Shown here piece after piece: positions 56,484-64,000 of a stretch of 64,000 nucleotides of DNA. The position numbers were made by a program, and so were the translations under genes. Within the stretch, counting starts at the first letter, position 1. Every line of letters starts with the position of its first letter. Origin of the DNA: Lotus japonicus (Eukaryota > Streptophyta > Magnoliopsida > Fabales > Fabaceae); the NCBI RefSeq assembly GCF_012489685.1, contig NC_080042.1, positions 64,501 through 128,500 on the forward strand, written 5' to 3'. The notes under the pieces were generated by a model. The model did no database searches and was not told where the DNA came from. It saw nothing but the letters and a program-made list of their open reading frames with translations.

Positions 56484-58394
56484 ATGGTTTCCAAACGTTC
56501 CCGTAAAGAAGCTCCTACCCCTAGTGTTCCACCTATTGCCGATTCCCTATGGGTGGCTAGTAAAATCAAAAAACAATTCTCTAAATACTCTACTCCAAAA
56601 GCTATTATAGATTTAGTCACTAAATACAACTTTAGGAAAGATGGCCTAGATGCACATTTGGACATAATTCCCTGCGCCCCTGATGAGCCGTGTTGTTTTG
56701 GGGGACCAGATAATCAGGGGCGAAACTTTACCTATCTCTTTGAAAACTTATTTTCCGATTTGAAGTATACTCTGCCTTTCTCTGACTTCACCTGTTCCGT
56801 TTTAACCCTTCTGAATGTAGCTCCTACCCAACTTCATGGCAATGCTTGGGCGTATTTAAAAGCCTTTGAAATTTTATGCCTAACTCTAAAAATCGAACCC
56901 ACCAGTAATAAGTTTTTCTACTTTTTTGAGACATGTGGGCGAAACGTTAGAGGTGAATACGTTTCGCTTGCTACTGCTAGGGGTTTAGGACTATTCACTT
57001 TATTCAAAAGTCACTATAAACACTTCAAAGGAAAATTTTTCAAACTCCGTGAATCAGAACCCTGTAAAGATATTTTTTACTTTGATGACGGGAGTCCCCG
57101 ATTTCCGTTCTACTGGACGAACCAATATGAAGGCATCATCAAAATTTCCGAGGATGCCTTGACTGAATCAGAATTAGTAGATTGCCAACTTTTATCTGGC
57201 TTAGGATTGAACCTTGCAGATTTTATGGCCGCCCTTTCTAAGAATGAAGTGGATAAATACATTGGTAAGGCATCTCATTATGCATTTTACCTTTCCACTT
57301 TATATTAAAATCTTCTTATATTCTAACACCACTATACTACTGCAGGTAAAATGGCTCGCCTTACTGAAGAAGATCTCCTCCGCTTTCGCCGTGAACAACA
57401 GGCCGCCCGTGAAAAAAGGAATCCTTCAAAGTCTGTTGCCGACCAAGACACCAGCCATTCTGGCACAGAAGTTGGTCGCCCCGCCAAGAAAAAGAAAAAG
57501 ACTGAAGAACCTGCCTCTCAGAAGAACAAAGCTTCGAACCAGACTTCCTTAGAGCAATTTATGAACAGAAATGATTCGCCAGGGACGAATAAAGGCTGCT
57601 CATCAAGCGCTCCGCCTATTTGCTGGAAGAACTTGCTGAAGGAGTTTGAAGAACTGACCTCCACTGAAGTAACTTCACTTTGGGATTCAAAGATAGATTT
57701 CAACTCTCTGGTGGAGACAAACTTGGTTTTTGAAGCTGACCGTGAGAAGATGAGGAAGATGGGTTTAAAAGAGGCCTGCCAAGCTATGATGACCAAAGGC
57801 TTAGAAATTGCTGCAGTCGCCAAGATGATTGACCTAGAATCTAATGGATTCGATGGCCTCACCAATGCCAAACTTGTTGAAGAAAAAGAAAAAGAAATTG
57901 GGAAGTTGAAAGCAACGTTGAAGTTGTTAGATAAATCCAACAAAGCGAATGAGAAAAAGGCTGCTGATTTGGCTGTAGAGATTGAGGATGCGAAGAAGAC
58001 TGCTGAAAATCACAAAGCTTCTGTTCAGACATTAACTGAGGAAAATGACAAAGTGAAAGCTGACCTCGCCCAAATAACTACTGTTCATAACCAAACCCTG
58101 GATGAGAATTCTAAAATGAAAACAGAAATTGCTGAATTGCAATGTTCTGTTTTGGATCAATTTGAGGCTGGCTTCGCCAAAGCACTAAATCAAATCTCCT
58201 TTCTCAATCCTGACCTGGCGATCAACTTGGAGGGTGCAAACCCTTATGCTCGTATCATAGATGGAAAACTGATCAGCCCGGATAACGCGGATGGGAAAGG
58301 AGAAGAAGAAGAAGAAGAAGAAGAAGAAGAAGAAGAAGACAAGAATGAAGAAGAAAATGTCAACCGCAAAGAAGGAGAGGGAGAAAACCATTAG
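56484..58394 (+). CDS. Spliced antisense ORF of the Tat element (609 aa; gypsy-type putative transposon protein)
   Basis: Exon 1 is 56484-57264, an 81-bp intron 57265-57345 (GTAAGG...CTGCAG), exon 2 57346-58394; splicing keeps the frame (KYI/GKMARL) and gives 610 codons including stop. The N-terminal half has basic KRSRKEAP, then a globular domain (YVSLATARGLGLFTLFKSHY, FYFDDGSPRFPFYWTNQ) like the plant 'putative gypsy type transposon' domain. The second half has a basic patch (PAKKKKKTEEP), a long coiled coil (AKLVEEKEKEIGKLKATLKL to about MKTEIAELQ) and a poly-Glu tail encoded by a GAA run (58302-58337). It is opposite to pol and has its own TATA box. Antisense ORFs downstream of pol are known in Tat elements; their role is not established. 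Retention of an open spliced frame suggests selection. Confidence 0.8.
57265..57345 (+). other. Intron of the Tat antisense gene
   Basis: 81 bp with GTAAGG donor and CTACTGCAG acceptor, AT-rich with a T-rich stretch. Unspliced, the reading frame ends at TAA 57306-57308; spliced it continues for 349 codons. Confidence 0.75.
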
Positions 58395-59488
58395 CAACAA
58401 GTCTCATTCCCTTTTTTCTTTTTAGAAAATTATGTAAAAGACCTCCGGTCTCTTTAATCTTCGTTTATTTGTTTTCCTTGCTCTCATGTACCGAACTTTT
58501 CCCATATCGTAATGAATTTTCCTTCAGCATTATATGAATACTTCATATTCTAATTGTTTCGCCAAAAACCTAAAACTTCATGACTTCAGAAATAACATTA
58601 TCCTTTTCGCACCCAAACAACTATCACAGTAACTAATTCTATAACTAAACATATCATTACTAAGTCATCTAAGTTACCATACAACTTAAAAATATCAGCA
58701 TAACTTTACTTAGTTATTCAAGTTATCACATAACTTAAACATATAACTTAACACAAATGACATTTACTAACCTTTCACCGAAATCTGTCCGCCCTCGTCA
58801 TTTAGCTGAAGACGTTACCCTCTCATTTTACTGTACATGGTAAAATACCCTTGAATGAATCTCTTTAAATGTCGTAAAGTTTAAACTTAACCAACTACTT
58901 TGGAATCATAAGGCCTTTGTGAACATAACTTAGTCAAATTTTTCATTTTTGACATAGTTACTCATGGAAATCAAAGTCAACATATTTGATTTCATTAGTA
59001 TGCTCGCGTGGAGACTTGTGCTTAGTTTGGACAAGCTTAAATCCAATTTAAGACTGTGCTTATGAATTCGTGGCCGAATGCTCTTGTTTTAAGAGACTTA
59101 CTTTTTTCTCAATTGTCTGACGTCGCCCAATTGATAGACCTTAGTTGATAAGTTTCCGCTATGGGTAAAAGAAATAAGTAAAATGATAAGCCCTTGATCA
59201 TTTTAAAAAGGTTATGCCTCGTTAAAAACTCTCCCGCCTGGGGTAGAGAAAAGAGTGCATACCTGTTATTCATTAATAATTGATGCCTCGTTAAAAACTC
59301 TCCCGCCTGGGGTAGAGAAAAGAGTGCATCGAATTTAGTCTTACACAACAAACATAGTCTTAAACAATACAACCAACAAACGTAGACTTCAACACACACA
59401 AACTGAAACAACAAAACATAGTCTTGGACAAACATTCACTGAAACAAACTGTACAAAACCAAACAGACTAAACGAACCACCCTGCACT
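58395..59488. other. Tat noncoding region between the antisense gene and pol
   Basis: This holds the 3' untranslated part of the antisense gene and the region after the pol stop. A 47-bp direct repeat (ATGCCTCGTTAAAAACTC on) is at 59214-59260 and 59283-59329. No further gene is visible. Confidence 0.6.
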
Positions 59489-62400
59489 TCAACTGTAATA
59501 GTAACGGAGATGCTGTGCGTTCCAAGCCCTTGGGACCCTTCGCCCAGATAACTCCTCCAAATGATACGCCCCTTGACCAAGCTCTCGCAGAATCCTGTAA
59601 GGTCCTTCCCAATTAGGCGATAACTTCGAATCATCAGGCCCCTTCGCCTTCCTGCGCAAAACCAAATCACCAACTTTCATTTGCCTCGGAACCACTCTAG
59701 AATTGTATCGCCTTTCCGACCTCTGTTTTACCATTGCCTGCCTCAAACGAACTTCTGCTTGCGTTTCCTCTGCTAAATTGAGATCAACCAATCTATTCAT
59801 GTCATTCTGCTCTTCACTATAAGTCGCCACCCTGAAAGTTACATCCTGCAATTCTGCTGGTATCATAGCATCTACCCCATAAGTCAACTTAAAAGGCGAT
59901 TCGCCAGTAGTTGATTGAGGAGTAGTATTGTACGCCCAAATGACCGTGATTAACTCTTCAGCCCATAATCCCTTAGCTTCGCCTAGACGCTTTCTAATTC
60001 CATTGAGAATGACTTTATTCGCTGACTCCACTTGTCCATTTGTCTGAGGGTGCTCAACTGAGGCGAAACGCATCTCAATTCCCATTCCTGCACAAAAATC
60101 CTTCACACTCCTGCTTGTAAACTGTGTTCCATTGTCTGAGACGATAGTTGCCGGAACGCCAAATCTGCAAACCAATTTTCTCCAATAAAACTTTTTGACT
60201 TTTTCTGCTGTTATTTTAGCCATTGATTCCGCTTCAATCCACTTAGTAAAATAGTCCACCGCCACCAAAATAAATCTGATTTGAGAACCTGCTGGAGTGA
60301 ACGGTCCCAGAATATCTACTCCCCACATTGCAAATGGCCACGATGAACTCATTGAGCTAAGAGTCTCAGGCGGCGCCTTATGTAAATCTGCATAAATTTG
60401 ACACTTACCACACTTCTTTACATACTCCATACAATCCCCTCGTAAAGTTGGCCAATAGAACCCTGCTCTGAGCACTTTCGCCGCCAAAGATCTTCCCCCA
60501 ACATGACTTGCGCACACACCTTCGTGAACCTCAAACATGATTCTTTCCGCCTCATCCTTGGGAACACATCTCAATAAAGGTATTCCAATCCCTCTTCTGT
60601 ACAATTGACCGCCTAACAATGTGTAATGACTTGCCTCGCGAATTTGATCCTTAGAAAATGTCAGCACATCAGAACCTTCTGCCTCCAAACACTTCTTGAT
60701 ACGCCCTATCCAATCTGAATCCGCTAAAGTTAACACCATCATTGTCTCATCTTCTTCAATACTTGGGCTATTTAAGACTTCCTGGATAACTGACTTATTG
60801 TTTCCCGGCTTCTTGGTGCTTGCTAACTTTGATAAAATATCCGCCCTTGTATTCTCCTCCCGCGGAACATAATTGACCTGCACTGTGCCAATCTGCTTTA
60901 TCAATCCCTGAGCTTTCAATAAATACTTAGCCAGCTGTGCGTCCCTCGCCTGATATTCACCCTGGATTTGCCTGGAAACCATCTGAGAATCTGTCTTAAT
61001 CATTATGCTCTTGACCCCCATCTCGATCGCCAACTTCAAACCTGCAATTATAGCTTCATACTCTGCCTGATTATTGCTTGCTTTAAAGTCAAACTTGAGT
61101 GACTGCTCAACTGTCACGCCACCTGGCCCTTCTAAGATTATTCCAGCTCCACTTCCCTTGACATTAGACGAGCCATCTACAGACAAACTCCATTCGCCAA
61201 CTTCCATATTTTTCTCACTGGAAGACATTTCATTAACAAAATCCACCAATACCTGTGCTTTAACCAGACCTTTCCTGTCAAAAGTGATTTCAAACTCTGA
61301 CAATTCAACAGCCCAGGAAACCATTCGTCCAGCCAGATCAGGCTTTTGCAAAACTTGGCGAAGTGGCAAATCTGTTTTTACCACAATTGGAAAGCCTTGG
61401 AAATAAGGTCTTAATTTCCTGGCGGATATGATTAGAGCTAATGCAGCCTTTTCAATTTTTTGGTATCTAATTTCAGCTCCTTGAAGAGCATGACTCACAA
61501 AATATATGATCCTCATATCATCTTTACTTTCTTGCAACAAAACTGAACTAACTGCATTATCAGAAATGGAAATAAACATTGATAATGGAATACCTGGAAC
61601 TGGTTTGGCTAAAATTGGTGGCCTGGATAAATGATCCTTCAAACTTTGGAACGCCTTCTCACATTCTTCAGTCCAATGAAAAGTTTTGTTCTTCCTTAAG
61701 CATTGAAAAAATGGTGCTAACTTTTCCCCAGAACACGGAAGAAACCTGGACAAAGCCGCTATTCTTCCTGTTAATTTCTGCACATCTTTAACTGAAGCTG
61801 GACTCTGCATATCAAGTATCGCCTTGCACTTATCAGGATTCGCCTCAATTCCTCTCCTGGTGATCATGAAACCCAAAAACTTTCCACTTTGAATTCCAAA
61901 CGAACACTTTTCTGGATTAAGTCTCATGTTATGCTTTCTTAATTCGCCAAAAGCTTCTTCGAGATCAGAACAATGTGCCATCATTTCCTCTGACTTGACC
62001 ACCATGTCGTCTACATAAATCTCCATGTTCCGCCCCACCTGCTTGTCAAACACCTTATCCATCAACCTTTGATATGTTGCTCCCGCATTCTTCAACCCAA
62101 ACGGCATAGTCTGATAACAATAGTTCGCCTGATTTGTCATAAAAGCTGTCTTCTCCTCATCGGGCTGGTACATTCTTATCTGGTGATACCCTGAATATGC
62201 ATCCATGAGGCTAAGCATTCCGAACCCTGATGCCCTATCAACAAGCTTATCAATATTTGGTAAAGGATAAGAATCCTTAGGACAATGTTTGTTCAAATCT
62301 GTATAATCCGTGCACATTCGCCACTTTCCATTAGCCTTCTTCACCATAACAACATTCGCCAACCATGTTGGATACTTTACCTCCCTAATAAATCCAGCTT

Positions 62401-64000
62401 CGAGTAACTTATTTGTTTCCACCTTCACAGCCTCTGCCTTTTCTTCGCCCATCTTTCTTTTAAACTGAACAATAGGTTTCGCCCCGGGATTTAAAGCCAA
62501 TTTGTGACATATAAATTCCGGATCAATTCCTGGTAAATCCTTTGCACTCCATGCAAACAAATCCATATTCTCGGACAATAACTTCACTAACCTGCTTTCC
62601 TGACTTGTAGTCAAATTGACACCAACTTTCAAGTTTCGCTCCCCAATCTGGATCGCCTTAGTTTCCTCTTCTGATTTCATCTTGTGCTCACTAAATCCCT
62701 CTCGAGGATCCAAAATGATTTCTGACTGTTCTAAATCCACCTCATAGACCCGATGCCCCTCTTTCACCGCCTTCTTGCCCATGTGCCCATACTGCTTGAA
62801 GCTTTCTGAATAACACTTACGAGCAACCATTTGATCAGCCTTTAAAATTCCAACTCCTCCTCTGCTCAATGGATACTTCGCCGTTAAATGTCTTGTGGAA
62901 ATGATCGCCCCCAATCTGTTTAGTGATGGCCTCCCAATAAGTACATTGTACGGTGAAGTACATTTTACTACTAAAAACTTAATAGCAAATGCCTCCGCAT
63001 TCTTCCCTTCTCCAAAGACAGTTTTCAATTCCACATATCCTCGAACAAATACTTTTTCTCCAGAAAAACCCACTAAAGAACCATCATAAGGCAACAAATC
63101 AGATTCATTTAGCCCTAACTTTTCAAAAGCGTCACCATAAATCAAATCTGCCGAGCTTCCTTGATCCAGAAGTACCCTCTCAATTTCATAATCAGCAATC
63201 CTCAGCATTACAACAATTGGATCGTCTTCGTGAGGCTGTATTCCCTCAAAATCTCGCACAGTAAACGTTATATCGGGTTGATTGGTTGCCCAACTTCCCC
63301 AATCATTAGAGTAAACAACATTAATGGAGTGAACGTACCTTTTACGAGCTGAATTAGTCATCCCTCCGCCACGAAATCCACCAAAAATAGAATGAATTCG
63401 CCCCTTTGCTTTTCCATCTGACTGTCTATCCTGACCATCGCCCTCAATCTCTTTTCCATCTTCAGTTCGTCTTATTGAAGTTCCTGCTTCATCTGAATTG
63501 CTTCGCCCTTCAAGCTGCTTCATATACCCAGCCTTTATCAATTTGTCAATCTCCTTCTTCAAAGTAAAACAATCATCAGTATTATGCCCTGAAATCCTAT
63601 GATACTCGCACCACTTCTTCTTATCCACGTAACCCGTTGACGGCTTTGGCTGCCGTGGAAAACGAATAACATTCGCCTCCAAACACGTGTGCAAAGCTTC
63701 AGTCAAATTAACCGCCAAAGGTACTGCACGGTCATTTTGATTCCGAGTCCACGTCATCGAATGTCCTGGCCCACGCACTCCATACGGTTGAGCACGATTT
63801 TTGAAATTAGAACGGTTAGCAAATCGACCGTCATAACGGTTACGATTATTATACCCTGAGCTGCTACTCTCGGTCCATCCCTTCGAATATTGATCTGCAA
63901 CCGCTCCCTTCTTCGTCTCAAACTGCTGTTTCTGCCCTGGAACCGCTGCATTCGGGCGGTTGTTCTTGATCCGATCACTCTGCTCCTCCCTGATGTACCC
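59489..64000 (-). CDS. Tat-lineage gag-pol polyprotein with dual RNase H (5' end outside window)
   Basis: The frame is open from the window edge (codon at 64000) to the stop at 59489, 1503 residues, with no internal stop. In order: gag C-terminus with WCEYHRISGHNTDDC (about 63575-63620), protease with the variant VLLDQGSSADLI (about 63140-63180; DQG rather than DSG), reverse transcriptase with MPFGLKNAGATYQR and YVDD (about 62005-62020), a first RNase H (FVSHALQGAEIRYQKIEK, LRQVLQKPDLAGRM), a second archaeal-like RNase H (LSVDGSSNVKGSGAG, NNQAEYEAI, ADILSKLAS; about 60830-61190), and integrase with HHCC zinc site (HEGVCASHVGG, CGKCQIYADL), core (VDILGPF, SDNGTQFTS, HPQTNGQVES) and tail (LSPNWEGPYRI). 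All catalytic motifs appear present, so this copy may be coding-competent. Confidence 0.92.
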   Translation of the reverse strand, partial: GYIREEQSDRIKNNRPNAAVPGQKQQFETKKGAVADQYSKGWTESSSSGYNNRNRYDGRFANRSNFKNRAQPYGVRGPGHSMTWTRNQNDRAVPLAVNLTEALHTCLEANVIRFPRQPKPSTGYVDKKKWCEYHRISGHNTDDCFTLKKEIDKLIKAGYMKQLEGRSNSDEAGTSIRRTEDGKEIEGDGQDRQSDGKAKGRIHSIFGGFRGGGMTNSARKRYVHSINVVYSNDWGSWATNQPDITFTVRDFEGIQPHEDDPIVVMLRIADYEIERVLLDQGSSADLIYGDAFEKLGLNESDLLPYDGSLVGFSGEKVFVRGYVELKTVFGEGKNAEAFAIKFLVVKCTSPYNVLIGRPSLNRLGAIISTRHLTAKYPLSRGGVGILKADQMVARKCYSESFKQYGHMGKKAVKEGHRVYEVDLEQSEIILDPREGFSEHKMKSEEETKAIQIGERNLKVGVNLTTSQESRLVKLLSENMDLFAWSAKDLPGIDPEFICHKLALNPGAKPIVQFKRKMGEEKAEAVKVETNKLLEAGFIREVKYPTWLANVVMVKKANGKWRMCTDYTDLNKHCPKDSYPLPNIDKLVDRASGFGMLSLMDAYSGYHQIRMYQPDEEKTAFMTNQANYCYQTMPFGLKNAGATYQRLMDKVFDKQVGRNMEIYVDDMVVKSEEMMAHCSDLEEAFGELRKHNMRLNPEKCSFGIQSGKFLGFMITRRGIEANPDKCKAILDMQSPASVKDVQKLTGRIAALSRFLPCSGEKLAPFFQCLRKNKTFHWTEECEKAFQSLKDHLSRPPILAKPVPGIPLSMFISISDNAVSSVLLQESKDDMRIIYFVSHALQGAEIRYQKIEKAALALIISARKLRPYFQGFPIVVKTDLPLRQVLQKPDLAGRMVSWAVELSEFEITFDRKGLVKAQVLVDFVNEMSSSEKNMEVGEWSLSVDGSSNVKGSGAGIILEGPGGVTVEQSLKFDFKASNNQAEYEAIIAGLKLAIEMGVKSIMIKTDSQMVSRQIQGEYQARDAQLAKYLLKAQGLIKQIGTVQVNYVPREENTRADILSKLASTKKPGNNKSVIQEVLNSPSIEEDETMMVLTLADSDWIGRIKKCLEAEGSDVLTFSKDQIREASHYTLLGGQLYRRGIGIPLLRCVPKDEAERIMFEVHEGVCASHVGGRSLAAKVLRAGFYWPTLRGDCMEYVKKCGKCQIYADLHKAPPETLSSMSSSWPFAMWGVDILGPFTPAGSQIRFILVAVDYFTKWIEAESMAKITAEKVKKFYWRKLVCRFGVPATIVSDNGTQFTSRSVKDFCAGMGIEMRFASVEHPQTNGQVESANKVILNGIRKRLGEAKGLWAEELITVIWAYNTTPQSTTGESPFKLTYGVDAMIPAELQDVTFRVATYSEEQNDMNRLVDLNLAEETQAEVRLRQAMVKQRSERRYNSRVVPRQMKVGDLVLRRKAKGPDDSKLSPNWEGPYRILRELGQGAYHLEELSGRRVPRAWNAQHLRYYYS

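Larger units (their letters stand above)
55197..64000 (-). mobile_element. Ty3/gypsy Tat-lineage element, 3' half to two-thirds
   Basis: Minus-strand element with 3' LTR 55197-55623, polypurine tract at about 55628-55652, a long 3' region bearing an antisense gene (56111-58394) and a polyprotein open from the right edge to 59489. A second, archaeal-type RNase H between RNase H and integrase marks the Tat branch (Ogre/Retand and relatives). The 5' LTR and most of gag lie beyond the window. Confidence 0.88.

Overview
This is a nuclear plant DNA window from an AT-rich, retrotransposon-dense genome. A dicot, probably a legume, is likely: the SIRE-type Copia elements resemble soybean SIRE1 in layout, and all element lineages are plant ones (chromovirus Tekay, Tat, SIRE, Cassandra, an endogenous pararetrovirus). 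I could not fix the species. Almost nothing here is clearly host gene sequence. The window is a nest of transposons in transposons, with a few kilobases of AT-rich or gene-flank-like DNA between them.

Left part (1-22407). A nearly complete Ty3/gypsy Tekay chromovirus on the minus strand (1-10346; its 3' LTR runs off the left edge) has one uninterrupted gag-pol frame, and its LTR copies are almost identical. It cut into a caulimovirid-like endogenous pararetrovirus (10347-14351), which abuts a (TA)19 tract. To the right lie the 3' end of a plus-strand Tekay LTR, then part of a minus-strand Tekay LTR holding a solo LTR of another family (17114-18502, TSD GTATA), then the LTR of a SIRE element that was itself split by a Tekay solo LTR (19029-22034, TSD TTTTA).

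Middle (22408-33130). The SIRE-B remnant (ORF2 and RT-RNase H) stops at a Cassandra LTR carrying a 5S rRNA-like segment. A second copy of the 17-kb solo-LTR family, a 60-bp minisatellite, uncharacterised repeat-like DNA, a hAT-like MITE and about 2.6 kb of very AT-rich DNA follow.

Right (33131-64000). A very young SIRE element (33416-45866, TSD GTACG) interrupts a small GGGGTGTTC-ended element. It carries broken gag-pol and ORF2 frames, a small antisense coiled-coil gene with its own TATA box, and a 366-bp TRIM with identical LTRs. After a triplicated repeat, a Helitron 3' end, a mosaic 4.3-kb Tekay-type LTR, possible exons of an unidentified host gene and a Mutator-like MITE with a perfect 9-bp TSD, the window ends in a Tat-lineage element (55197 to the right edge). 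That element has an open polyprotein with two RNase H domains and a spliced antisense gene with its own promoter.

The most interesting points are the antisense genes lying between pol/ORF2 and the 3' LTR in two unrelated lineages, the TRIM that has tRNA-like A and B boxes around its primer-binding site, the duplicated and fused pararetrovirus end beside a TA microsatellite, palindrome pairs that differ in sequence but keep their place in one LTR family, and an LTR that looks like a recombinant with two promoter cores.
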